This document shows, piece by piece, positions 7,694 through 15,804 of a stretch of DNA of 27,787 nucleotides (the first letter of the stretch is position 1; each line of letters starts with the position of its first letter). The notes under the pieces were generated by a model. The model was not told where the DNA came from. It made no database searches and saw nothing but the letters and a program-made list of their open reading frames with translations. The position numbers and the translations under genes are program-made. Source of the stretch: Pueribacillus sp041725775 (GTDB lineage Bacteria; Bacillota; Bacilli; Bacillales; UBA6769); NCBI RefSeq assembly GCF_041725775.1, contig NZ_JBEUEL010000037.1, forward strand, positions 1-27,787. The letters run 5' to 3'.

Positions 7694-9640
7694 TCATAGC
7701 GCCTCTTTAACCACCTTTTTATAATACAGGAAAGACAGCATCCCGAAAATGGAATAGAGAGCAGTATATAAAAGCATCACGATTAACATCGGTGTCCATA
7801 GCTCACTCCCAAACAAAAACCACCCGGATTGAACAGCAAAATAGCCGTGAAGCAACCCAATCCCAAGAGGGATGCCAAAGTTAAACAATTGTTTACTAAG
7901 AAGACCGCGTAAAAGATCGCTTTGCGAATAACCAAGCTTCCTCAAAGTCGTGTAGTTCGGCTTTTCATCCTCACTTTCATCCATCTGTTTGAAGTAAAGG
8001 ATACAACCGGATGTAATCAAAAAAGTCAACCCTAGAAAGCCTACAATGAACATTCCAAGACCGATGGCTTCCCTCTGATTACGAATCATTTCATAACGCG
8101 AGTCATAAGCAGCAATCTCATCATATCCAAGCTTTTTAAACAGATCATTTGCTTTTTCAATATTTGCTTTATCTTTAATGTCGATTCCAATATAAATCGG
8201 ATCCTTTTGAATATCAGGATTCAAATCTTTCTTTAAGCGGTTAAATACTGAGTCATCAACAATCGCAATTGGAAGTCCACCATTTGTAAAATACCAAGAA
8301 AGAATATATTCTTTTCGTAACCCTTTATAATTTTGCGAAACTGTTTCTCCATTTGCCATATTCCATTCGATTTCACCGGATTCTTTAAATGACATAAATT
8401 TATGCATTATATCAGAATAGCCGGTAAACACTGTTTCATTTGGAGAAACGTCCACGTCATCAATATCTTCATCACTAACAACAGACATAACCATAAGATT
8501 CGGGTCGAACATCATCTCTTCCATATCAATCTCTAAAATGGCTTTAATATTGGCTTCCGCCTGAAGTACGTTTATTTTAGTTTCCTTAAACGCAATTTGA
8601 TTTTTTGTAAACGTGTTTTTTAACTTTTCCGCATTTTTTTCATCTGTCAAAGTAAAATCAGCTGGAACATTATCTCGGACAGATTTTTCAATAGAATAGT
8701 ACGAAATATAACTAAGAGACAATAGACCAATTGTTAAAGCTGACATTGTCGTAATGACAGTGAGAAGAAATGCATTCGATTTCATCCGAAACATGATCGA
8801 GGAAAGCGACATCACCTCGTTAATGTTCAAATAACCGTTCTTACTTTTTCGAATGAGATGAAAAATAAAACTAACAGACCCTTTATAAAAAAAGTACGTC
8901 CCGATAATAACAGAAGCCAAAATAAACAGCATCGCTAAAAACAATTGCGTCATTGTTTTAAAATCACCATTAAACAACTTCGAAGAAACATAATATCCAG
9001 TCACGATCAAAATAATCCCTAGAACGCCGATAGCCGCTTCAAGCTTGGAAAGCTTTTTCACTTTAAATTCAGTTGAAGAATGGACACGAAACAATGACAA
9101 AATGCTCTGTCTTTTAATAAAAAAATAATTCATGGTCAAAATGAGTACGTAAATTATCGAAAAAACGATAATCGTCTGAATCAATGCCTGAAATGAAAAT
9201 GTCAATTTCACAATCGCCTCAATGCCGGCTACTTTAAACAAAATCATCATCATTAACTTCGAAATAGAAAAACCGATAACGATCCCGATAATCAAAGAAC
9301 TAAAATAAAGGATAAAATTTTCAACGCTCAAAAGCCGAAAAATTTTATTCTTCGTCATTCCAATAAGTTGGAACAAGCCAATTTCGTTGCCTCTTCTTTT
9401 AATAAAAAGATTGTTGGCATACAAAAGAAACACAGAAACGATCGCAATGAGCAATACTGAGCCCGAACGGATGCCCGCACCAGCTTTAATGGAATCTTTC
9501 ACATCATCAATCGATGGAGCGTAAATTAAAGTCGCAAAAGCGAAATAAAGGGCGACACTGAATATTAAGGCAAAAACATACAGATAATAATTTTTTATAT
9601 TTTTTTTCAAGTTGCGAAAAATAATTTTATTCATGTTCAT
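7694..9640 (-). CDS. bceB: BceB-type ABC permease, antimicrobial peptide module
   Basis: Large permease of the BceAB family, which senses peptide antibiotics bound to lipid II cycle intermediates and frees the target, signalling flux to the partner BceS kinase. I chose the ATG at 9640 (648 aa) because AGGTGG lies 8 nt upstream; an upstream GTG at 9652 is less well placed. The length is close to B. subtilis BceB (646 aa). There are about ten membrane helices in the FtsX-like arrangement: helix 1 near residue 20, groups at about 50-175 and 200-310, then a large extracytoplasmic domain of about 200 residues (roughly 310-515), then three C-terminal helices. The gene begins within the last codons of bceA and is its translational partner. 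Which peptide it handles cannot be read from the sequence. Confidence 0.9.
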   Translation of the reverse strand: MNMNKIIFRNLKKNIKNYYLYVFALIFSVALYFAFATLIYAPSIDDVKDSIKAGAGIRSGSVLLIAIVSVFLLYANNLFIKRRGNEIGLFQLIGMTKNKIFRLLSVENFILYFSSLIIGIVIGFSISKLMMMILFKVAGIEAIVKLTFSFQALIQTIIVFSIIYVLILTMNYFFIKRQSILSLFRVHSSTEFKVKKLSKLEAAIGVLGIILIVTGYYVSSKLFNGDFKTMTQLFLAMLFILASVIIGTYFFYKGSVSFIFHLIRKSKNGYLNINEVMSLSSIMFRMKSNAFLLTVITTMSALTIGLLSLSYISYYSIEKSVRDNVPADFTLTDEKNAEKLKNTFTKNQIAFKETKINVLQAEANIKAILEIDMEEMMFDPNLMVMSVVSDEDIDDVDVSPNETVFTGYSDIMHKFMSFKESGEIEWNMANGETVSQNYKGLRKEYILSWYFTNGGLPIAIVDDSVFNRLKKDLNPDIQKDPIYIGIDIKDKANIEKANDLFKKLGYDEIAAYDSRYEMIRNQREAIGLGMFIVGFLGLTFLITSGCILYFKQMDESEDEKPNYTTLRKLGYSQSDLLRGLLSKQLFNFGIPLGIGLLHGYFAVQSGWFLFGSELWTPMLIVMLLYTALYSIFGMLSFLYYKKVVKEAL

Positions 9641-10391
9641 TACGAACACCACCTAGTACTCCTTGTGTTTTCATAATATCTTTAAGAAACGCCTGCCTCG
9701 ATTCATTGCCTTTGTTGATCTGAGTATAAATCTGTCCATCTTTAATAAAAAGAACTCTACGTGAATAGCTGGCAGCAACTGGGTCATGAGTAACCATAAT
9801 AATCGTGGCCCCTAATTTTTCATTTAACTCACTCAGTTTATTTAAAAGATCAGAAGCGGACTTGGAGTCTAGCGCACCAGTCGGCTCATCTGCAAAAATG
9901 ATGCTTGGCTCGTGAATAAAAGCTCTGGCTGCTGATGTCCGCTGCTTCTGCCCGCCAGAAATTTCATTCGGATATTTATTTTTTATATCAACAATATCAA
10001 GCTCAGATGCCAACTGTTGAAATTTTTGTTCCGCTTCCTTTTTCGGCGTTTTTGTAATCGACAACGGCAACAAAATATTTTCTTTAACGGTCAACGTATC
10101 AAGCAAATTATACTCTTGAAAAATGAAGCCGAGATGATGCTTCCGAAATTCAGCCAATTGTTTATCTTTCATGCTCACAATGTCTTCCCCATTAATCTTG
10201 ATCGTTCCTTGGCTTACCTTGTCAATGGAAGAAAGAACATTAAGCAATGTCGTCTTTCCGGAACCAGAAGCTCCCATAATGCTAACAAAGTCGCCTGCGT
10301 CGACTTGAATATCGATCCCTTTTAAAACTTCCTGCCTATTAAATTTATTCCCATAGCTTTTATAAACCTTAAATGATTCCAAAATATACAT
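9627..10391 (-). CDS. bceA: BceA-type ABC ATPase
   Basis: ATPase of the MacB/BceA type (254 aa, as in B. subtilis BceA, about 253). Walker A is GASGSGKT at residues 40-47, the Q-loop is in FIFQEYNLLDTLT, the signature is ISGGQKQR, Walker B is SIIFADEPTGALD, and the switch His is in VTHDP. The adaptation to bceB is shown by a 14-nt overlap of reading frames. The ATG at 10391 follows AAAGAGGTGG. A 167-bp gap separates it from bceS and contains a palindromic operator (10541-10568) and a sigma-A-like promoter (10505-10533), giving a leader of about 105 nt. This is the classical arrangement, where BceR drives bceAB separately from bceRS. Confidence 0.93.
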   Translation of the reverse strand: MYILESFKVYKSYGNKFNRQEVLKGIDIQVDAGDFVSIMGASGSGKTTLLNVLSSIDKVSQGTIKINGEDIVSMKDKQLAEFRKHHLGFIFQEYNLLDTLTVKENILLPLSITKTPKKEAEQKFQQLASELDIVDIKNKYPNEISGGQKQRTSAARAFIHEPSIIFADEPTGALDSKSASDLLNKLSELNEKLGATIIMVTHDPVAASYSRRVLFIKDGQIYTQINKGNESRQAFLKDIMKTQGVLGGVRNEHE

Positions 10392-10504
10392 TTGCGTCCA
10401 CCTCTTTTTAATTGATACTTATACAAGGAAAACTTTCCAACCGGCACAAACAGAAGGTTCCCCTCTGCGAAATTACTTTCTGACTAATATCATAAAAAAA
10501 AAGC

Positions 10505-10533
10505 ATCCTACTTTCCTTCGATTCGCCGAACAA
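10505..10533 (-). promoter_or_regulatory. Candidate sigma-A promoter of bceAB
   Basis: On the minus strand TTGTTC (10533-10528) and TAGGAT (10510-10505) are spaced by 17 nt. The -35 box is only 7 bp downstream of the palindromic operator, a position suited to activation by a bound regulator. The -10 box is a weak match. Confidence 0.5.
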
Positions 10534-10540
10534 ATGATTC

Positions 10541-10568
10541 AAGCATGTGACAAAAATGTCACATGCTT
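10541..10568 (-). promoter_or_regulatory. Perfect inverted repeat, probable BceR operator
   Basis: The arms AAGCATGTGACA (10541-10552) and TGTCACATGCTT (10557-10568) are perfectly complementary with an AAAA spacer. The core TGACA-N4-TGTCA fits the published BceR-like consensus TNACA-N4-TGTAA except at one base. It overlaps the stop codon of bceS. On the minus strand no T-run follows, so it is unlikely to be primarily a terminator. Binding by the local regulator is inferred. Confidence 0.7.
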
Positions 10569-11560
10569 GTAAGTTTCACGAATTCATTTTGTTTTGGAAA
10601 AGTTAAAGCAAACGTAGTTCCAACATTTGGCTTTGATTTTACGCGAATTTCAATCATTAAAGAATCCGCTGCTTTTTTCGCTAAATAGAGCCCCATCCCT
10701 GTCGCCGACTGTCTTGGATGCGTCGTTGAAGTAAAACCTTTGTCGAAAATACGAGGAAGATCTTTCGGAGAGATGCCCTGCCCAAAATCTTGAACTTCAA
10801 CGACAATGTGATCGTTTTCCGCCTTACTCCGGATAATAACTTCAGACTCATCGCTGTATTTTACCGCATTGGTCAGCAATTGTCTCATAATAAAAGCGAG
10901 CCATTTTTCATCGCTAAGGACTTGATTTATTTCCAAATTCACGTCAAATCCAATCCCTTTTTGCATACACCAGGACTGTAAATTTTTTATTTCTTTAAAA
11001 ATTACCGGCTCCAAAGCAATTTTTTCAACATGCAATGTATTTTCAATAAATGAAATCCTTTTTTGATGGAGCTGCTGATCGAGCAAAAGGTGAATACGAA
11101 GCCACTCATATGTCAGCTCAGATTTCAATCTTTCGTCATCCAATCGTTCGATCATCAAATGCATCGCTGTCAATGGGGTCTTCACTTCATGGATCCAAGA
11201 TAATAAATCATCTCTTTCCAATTCAAGAGTCATTCGATTTTCATTGACGATTTGCTCTTGCCTTACTGTTTGTTCCCTTATGCTTTTTTCCACGACCTTC
11301 TCAAAAGGAGTTTTCGCTTCCGGAATTCCTTCTAAATCAAAGCTGTTGTCCCAGTCTTCTAAACCTTTATAAAAAGGAGTTTCTTTTTTATAGCGAACCG
11401 ATACAAAAATAATAAAGATGAAGAGTGATAAAAACATGATGTAAACTACTGATGCAACTGGGATGGACGTATCGAGATAGGCGATAAAAAGGAGTAAACA
11501 TTGCGAAATGCAGTATATGATGATCCAGCTAAATCTTTCAATTAAAAACTTTTTTACCAT
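10559..11560 (-). CDS. bceS: BceS-type intramembrane-sensing histidine kinase
   Basis: Sensor kinase of the intramembrane-sensing group, 333 aa from the ATG at 11560 (B. subtilis BceS has 334). That start has GAAGAGAGG about 7 nt upstream and follows the bceR stop by 1 nt; a longer frame starting at 11611 overlaps bceR by 50 nt and is unlikely. Two membrane helices (about residues 11-28 and 35-55) enclose a loop of only a few residues, so there is no extracellular sensor domain; such kinases take their signal from the BceAB transporter. The H-box DLLSWIHEVKTPL has His124, the N-box is QLLTNAVKYS, and the G-boxes are VQDFGQGI and TGMGLYLAK. The 3' end overlaps the operator of bceAB. Confidence 0.93.
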   Translation of the reverse strand: MVKKFLIERFSWIIIYCISQCLLLFIAYLDTSIPVASVVYIMFLSLFIFIIFVSVRYKKETPFYKGLEDWDNSFDLEGIPEAKTPFEKVVEKSIREQTVRQEQIVNENRMTLELERDDLLSWIHEVKTPLTAMHLMIERLDDERLKSELTYEWLRIHLLLDQQLHQKRISFIENTLHVEKIALEPVIFKEIKNLQSWCMQKGIGFDVNLEINQVLSDEKWLAFIMRQLLTNAVKYSDESEVIIRSKAENDHIVVEVQDFGQGISPKDLPRIFDKGFTSTTHPRQSATGMGLYLAKKAADSLMIEIRVKSKPNVGTTFALTFPKQNEFVKLTSM

Positions 11561-11561
11561 A

Positions 11562-12248
11562 TTAGTGCCTCTCTTCTTTCGCCATATAGCCTTGTCCCAC
11601 TTTCGTTTCAATAGATTTTCCTAAACCAATTTCATCCAAACTTTTTCTCAGCCGATTCACATTGACCGTCAGCGTGTTGTCACTAATAAATCTTTCATCA
11701 TCCCACAAACTTTTAATTAAATCGTTACGGCTGACAATCTGGTTTTTCTTCGCAATGAGAATTTTCAAAATAAACATTTCATTTTTCGTTAACTCAATCG
11801 TTCCACGCTCATTAGAAACAGTATTATTTGAAAAATCAACAGTCGCTCCGCACCAGCTTTTCAAGCTCGTCTCTCCGGTACTATAACTATACACTCGGCG
11901 AAGAATTGCTTGTATTTTCGCTATAAGAACATCAAAATGAAACGGCTTTTGAACAAAATCATCCGCACCTAACTGCATCGACATCACCATGTCCATCGGA
12001 TGATCGCGCGATGATAAAAAAATGATCGGCACATTGGAATGAGAACGGATCATCCGACACCAATGAAAACCATCAAATTTCGGAAGTTGAATATCAATAA
12101 TAACTAAGTCAGGACTAATTTCGATATACTCCTGAAACACCTCATCAAAATGCTTAACACCATACACGTCATAAGACCATTGCGATAACCTGTCACGAAG
12201 TTCTTTAAAAAGTGTCTCGTCGTCTTCAATCAGTAATATTTTAAACAT
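11562..12248 (-). CDS. bceR: BceR-type response regulator
   Basis: OmpR-family regulator of 228 aa. The receiver domain has Asp9-Asp10, phospho-acceptor Asp52 in LVIIDIQLP, Ser79/Ser80 and Lys101 in VQKPFH. The output domain (about 128-226) has LTKNEMFILKILIAKKNQIV and ends VGQGYMAKEERH. The length and sequence style fit BceR (231 aa). It is the first gene of the module; the following bceS starts 1 nt after the stop. A weak sigma-A-like promoter may lie at 12279-12307 (TTCAAT, 17 nt, TACAAT on the minus strand). Its likely target is the palindrome before bceA. Confidence 0.92.
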   Translation of the reverse strand: MFKILLIEDDETLFKELRDRLSQWSYDVYGVKHFDEVFQEYIEISPDLVIIDIQLPKFDGFHWCRMIRSHSNVPIIFLSSRDHPMDMVMSMQLGADDFVQKPFHFDVLIAKIQAILRRVYSYSTGETSLKSWCGATVDFSNNTVSNERGTIELTKNEMFILKILIAKKNQIVSRNDLIKSLWDDERFISDNTLTVNVNRLRKSLDEIGLGKSIETKVGQGYMAKEERH

Positions 12249-12970
12249 TGTATCACCATAACTTTACTTGATAACAATATTGTATATGCAATGTGAACAA
12301 GATTGAAAGAGAAAATCATTTTAAATACGTTCAATATTTCACTATGATGCACACTTTGATATGATATTTGTAGCGTTCTTAGCTATAGAAAAGGTTTTCC
12401 CCTATACATTTTTGACGGAAAAACCACGCTAGAAATCATTGTTCCGATGCTGCTTTTTGCGCTCTTTAAAAGTCTATGATCATTGACTACTTATACTTTT
12501 TCTCTTCCTCTATAAAGCAGCAAAAAAAGCTATTAAAGTTCAGAGTACGTACTTAAGAGAAGAGAAACTTCATTATTTCTGTATTTTATTTATGATGAAA
12601 ATCGTAAACGATTACGAACGATGACAGATCTAAGCAAAACCTACTATATTTCACCGTCTCATGGAATTAGTTGACGAAGTGGAAGATGAGGGAAAGATAA
12701 GTTTAGACAAATGCCTACTTTTGACACCCGGTACCTCGTATTCATAACCATTTGCTCTTGCTAAATGTACTCGCGGTTAACACATAGCTTCTACTCATCT
12801 GCTGTTATTCTTCTTATAAAAGAACGCCGCACGGCTCTGGATCATGATGTTTTCTTATGAGCTTCTGTTTTTTTAACCCATCTAAACGAAATAACAGTAA
12901 GCATAATGACAGAAAACAAGCGCACGCAAACAAATGAAACACTATAAAGCGATTTTATGCAAAAGGATGT
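12249..12970. other. 722-bp gap with nested inverted repeats, no gene
   Basis: I see no credible gene. Two structured stretches stand out. At 12371-12431 the outer arms TAGCGT and ACGCTA enclose GGTTTTCC and GGAAAAACC. At 12449-12521 the arms GCTGCTTT and AAAGCAGC enclose a smaller AGTC/GACT pair. Neither is followed by a T-run. On the minus strand an open stretch ending at 12842 would encode a hydrophobic segment with a charged tail (VIMLTVISFRWVKKTEAHKK), resembling the last helix of a membrane transporter; it has no start and could be a gene remnant or chance. The right end holds the leader of the fetA-type gene. Confidence 0.55.
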
Positions 12971-13711
12971 GTGAACGCCATTTCAATACAATATAATCCA
13001 GCCATTCACTTTTCGAATGTGACTTATTCCGTTGATCATACGACGATTTTAAAACAGATTACAGGTTCTTTTCCAGATGGAAAAATTACGACGATCGCTG
13101 GACCATCAGGTTCTGGGAAATCAACACTGCTAAAATTATGTAACGGACTCATTTCGCCTTCATCCGGCGACATTTTCATTCATGGCCGTCCAATCGAACA
13201 ATTCGAACCAGTTGAACTGCGACGCACGGTCGGATTCGCACTTCAGCACGCTCCTATGATAAAGGGGACCGTTTATGACAACTTAGCACTACCATTAAAG
13301 TTAGCAGGTCATACATTGTCTGAACAAGATGCACTCTCATACTTAGAGTCAGTTGGTCTAGACCCATCATTTTTACATTATGACACAAAAGATTTATCAG
13401 GTGGGCAGCGACAAAAAGTATCCATTGCCCGTACCCTTGTGAACCGGCCAAAAATTTTACTGCTTGATGAAATTACTGCATCTCTCGATCCACAATCATC
13501 AAAAGAAATTGAGCAATTGATCGAATATGTAAACGAAACATATAATGTCACAATGATTTGGATTACCCATCACTTAGAACAAGCAAAAACGATCGGTCAT
13601 TATACATGGATCATCATGGATGGTGAAGTGATTGAAACTGGAGAAAGCAGTTTACTCGCCTCACCAAAAACAGAAAAAGTGAAGCGATTTGTTGAGGGAG
13701 GCTTGACATGA
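12971..13711 (+). CDS. fetA: FetA/YjkB-type ABC ATPase
   Basis: ATPase subunit of a two-component ABC transporter whose E. coli counterpart FetAB (YbbLM) has been linked to iron export and oxidative-stress tolerance; B. subtilis calls the pair YjkB/YjkA. Protein of 246 aa: Walker A GPSGSGKST at residues 44-52, Q-loop in FALQHAP, signature LSGGQRQKVS, Walker B ILLLDEITASLD, and switch His in ITHHLEQA. Walker B is followed by Ile instead of the usual Pro (DEI rather than DEP). The start is GTG with AAAAGGA only 3-4 nt upstream, a short spacing, but no better start is available before the conserved N-terminus. The stop overlaps the permease ATG by 4 nt. The transported substrate is inferred from family only. 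Confidence 0.85.
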   Translation: MNAISIQYNPAIHFSNVTYSVDHTTILKQITGSFPDGKITTIAGPSGSGKSTLLKLCNGLISPSSGDIFIHGRPIEQFEPVELRRTVGFALQHAPMIKGTVYDNLALPLKLAGHTLSEQDALSYLESVGLDPSFLHYDTKDLSGGQRQKVSIARTLVNRPKILLLDEITASLDPQSSKEIEQLIEYVNETYNVTMIWITHHLEQAKTIGHYTWIIMDGEVIETGESSLLASPKTEKVKRFVEGGLT

Positions 13712-14469
13712 GTTATACGTCACTAGCATTGACGCTGATTTTCGTTCTTATCCCACTTGTATTATCGAAGACATTAAAACTTGGTTTAGAAAAAGATACG
13801 ATCATCGCAACAATCCGTTCAATTGTTCAGTTACTTATCGTTGGCTATTTACTGCAATTCGTGTTTCATGCTGAACATTTTATTTACATCTTGCTTATGA
13901 TCATCCTCATGCTCGTAGCTGCCGTTGAGAATGTCAGAAAAAAAGGTTTTTTTATAAAGGGCATTACGTGGAAAGTGGCATTAACGCTTATTATCATTGA
14001 AGTTCTTACACAAGGCATCCTCATCGGCTTAAACATCACACCACCAACCGCTCAGTATATCATCCCTATTAGTGGTATGGTCATCGGAAACTCAATGGTT
14101 CTTTCCATTCTTTTCCTCAACCGCTTTTTAGCAGAAGTAGAAGCGCACGATGAAGAAACAGAGCTTATTCTTTCATTAGGGGGGACTCCGAAACAAGCCA
14201 TTCATACACAGCTGATTTCGTCTATTCGCGCAAGCATGATCCCAACAATTGAAAGCCAGAAAACGATGGGACTCGTTCAACTTCCCGGCATGATGAGCGG
14301 TCAAATTATCGCTGGCGCGGATCCTGTGCAAGCCGTCATGTTTCAACTGCTCATCGTTTTTTTACTATTAACCACCGCTGCTATGTCTAGCGTCATACTT
14401 GGATTTTTAGCTTACCCAACACTTTTTAACGAGCGGATGCAACTTGCTACTATAAGAACGAAAGCTTGA
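13708..14469 (+). CDS. fetB: FetB/YjkA-type permease (UPF0014)
   Basis: Membrane subunit paired with the preceding ATPase. Protein of 253 aa of the UPF0014/FetB family, with about seven helices (near 5-20, 35-52, 57-75, 87-107, 117-140, 195-205 and 210-235). It has the family-diagnostic cytoplasmic stretch EELILSLGGTPKQA-like (here ETELILSLGGTPKQAIHTQL) and SIRASMIPTIESQKTMGLVQLPGMM. ATG overlaps the fetA stop (ATGA). A third gene follows 16 nt later. Confidence 0.9.
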   Translation: MSYTSLALTLIFVLIPLVLSKTLKLGLEKDTIIATIRSIVQLLIVGYLLQFVFHAEHFIYILLMIILMLVAAVENVRKKGFFIKGITWKVALTLIIIEVLTQGILIGLNITPPTAQYIIPISGMVIGNSMVLSILFLNRFLAEVEAHDEETELILSLGGTPKQAIHTQLISSIRASMIPTIESQKTMGLVQLPGMMSGQIIAGADPVQAVMFQLLIVFLLLTTAAMSSVILGFLAYPTLFNERMQLATIRTKA

Positions 14470-14485
14470 AAGGAGACTAGTACGA

Positions 14486-14878
14486 TTGGCAGAAACGATT
14501 TCAACACTAATTGTCATTACCATCGTTACATTTATATTTTTAAGATACGGGAGAATTCGCACTGTTACTCATATTAACTATATCGCCAGAAAAAGGAAAA
14601 ACAACTTTCGAGTCAAATATAAAAAGTTTGACGGCATTGAATATTATCACTTTCGCTTAAGAAAACAGGAAAACATTACGATAAAGTACAGCGTAACCGT
14701 AGAAAAAGGTAGCCTTACAATCGAATGGCGAGATCGTAAAAACACATTTTTTCAAAAAACGTTTTCGGAATCAAATGAGGGTGAATTTCACTACAAAACC
14801 GAGTTAAAATTACACACTTTAAAACTTGAAGCAGAACATACAAAAGGTGGATGTCAGCTCGAATTAGCCCGAGCATGA
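14486..14878 (+). CDS. Unknown membrane-anchored protein
   Basis: I do not recognise this 130 aa protein. It starts at TTG 14486 with AAAGGAG 10 nt upstream and 16 nt after fetB, so it is likely co-transcribed. Residues about 3-20 form one membrane helix (ISTLIVITIVTFIFLRYG). A basic stretch (RKRKNNFRVKYKKF) follows and then a beta-rich, soluble domain with alternating hydrophobic residues (ENITIKYSVTVEKGSLTIEW, TELKLHTLKLEAEHTKGGCQLEL). The end LKLEAEHTKGGCQLEL resembles small Bacillus surface domains in which a core is measured against solvent, but no function follows. A hairpin with T-run lies 40 nt downstream. Confidence 0.65.
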   Translation: MAETISTLIVITIVTFIFLRYGRIRTVTHINYIARKRKNNFRVKYKKFDGIEYYHFRLRKQENITIKYSVTVEKGSLTIEWRDRKNTFFQKTFSESNEGEFHYKTELKLHTLKLEAEHTKGGCQLELARA

Positions 14879-14916
14879 CGTTTGCTCTTGTCCTCAACTA
14901 AAAGTATTTAGCATAT

Positions 14917-14950
14917 GGTCGGGATAAAATACTTCTGACCTTTTTCTTTT
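14917..14950 (+). terminator. Terminator after the fetAB operon
   Basis: Stem GGTCGG (14917-14922) / CTGACC (14935-14940), containing one G-T pair, is followed by TTTTTCTTTT. An overlapping AAGTATTT/AAATACTT pair at 14902-14934 could extend or compete with it. Confidence 0.6.
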
Positions 14951-14977
14951 CATCTCATCCAGATGTTCACATTCATT

Positions 14978-15525
14978 TTAATTTCTTCGTCTCACACTTT
15001 TTTTCCTTCGGGCGCGTAAAACTCGAACTGAAAGAATAATTCCCGTAATCGTTAAAATTACAATTCCGAGCGCTGTAAAATCATTCGCTAAAATGAAATT
15101 AACATTATTTACAATTCCAATATGCAAGTCATACATCCATTTTTTAACATCGCTATCTGTATATGCTTTAAAGACTTCACCGTATTCGTCAACTACAACA
15201 ATAGTTCAATAGTTCCAAGCTCATCTTTTAAATGAAGATAAAAAAATGTACCGAGTCCGTGATTGGCATGATTAACTCTTTTGACATCCTTGATCGCATA
15301 TAAACCAGACTCTGTTCCCTTTTCCATAGCTTCCGTCATCGTTAACTTACTCCCTCGCTCGGGCACTTGATTCTCATACTCCGGGTTCATATAAACTATA
15401 TTTTGTTTATGAAACCAATCATGCTGATGATTTAAATAAAAACCCGTAACGGATAACATTAAAATCATCACACTTAAAATAATCCCTAAATAAAGGTGAA
15501 TATTCAACATTAGTCTTCTAAACAT
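14978..15525 (-). pseudogene. PepSY-associated TM-helix protein, broken by 8-bp duplication
   Basis: The reading frame begins at 15525 with a membrane helix typical of PepSY-associated TM (PiuB-like) proteins (LMLNIHLYLGIILSVMILMLSVTGFYLNH) and stops early at 15193 after 110 codons. A second frame resumes with VVVDEYGEVFKAYTD and ends with a second helix (ALGIVILTITGIILSVRVLRARRK) at 14978. The break coincides with a perfect 8-bp tandem repeat (AATAGTTC twice, 15200-15215 on the plus strand). Deleting one copy restores a single frame of 179 codons reading GTIVVVDEYGEV across the junction, which is the length expected of this small PepSY-TM family. Such proteins sit in the envelope and are often controlled by two-component systems. 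Here the gene is preceded by the same TTCACA pair as the 5.7-7.3 kb operon. A sequencing error is possible, though an 8-bp duplication is not a typical one. Confidence 0.85.
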
Positions 15526-15569
15526 GCATCATCACTCCTTATCAATTCAAAAATAGTCTACAAACTTAA

Positions 15570-15586
15570 TGTGAATTGTTTGTGAA
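15570..15586 (-). promoter_or_regulatory. Second TTCACA-N5-TTCACA direct repeat
   Basis: On the minus strand TTCACA (15586-15581), AACAA, TTCACA (15575-15570) lie about 45 bp before the PepSY gene start. The hexamers and 11-bp period are identical to those at 7404-7420. TAGTCTACA occurs between the repeat and the gene in both places. This suggests control by the same OmpR-family regulator. Confidence 0.5.
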
Positions 15587-15804
15587 TACATTGTTAGAGA
15601 ATAATGAATCTTCAATCACCATTTAGGAATTCCGATTAATCCACATAAACATGTCCAAGAACATTTTGAAAGATAGCGAGGAATTACTTGTAGCTTTTTT
15701 CATTGAGGTCATTGCCTATTTCAACTTTTAATAGGACGGATGTCCACCCATTAGTCAATTATCGTGCATAAAGATAAATAACCGATAAACAAGGAGGAGC
15801 TTAT

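Noticed and set aside
10549..10560. Possible CRP/FNR-type site within the palindrome (TGTGA...TCACA)
   Set aside because: The spacing is 8, not 6, and the TNACA-N4 pattern next to bceA explains it better.
12842..12955. Minus-strand open stretch resembling the last helix of a membrane transporter
   Set aside because: No start codon or upstream homologous part, and interrupted by a stop near 12987; kept only as a remark in the gap entry.
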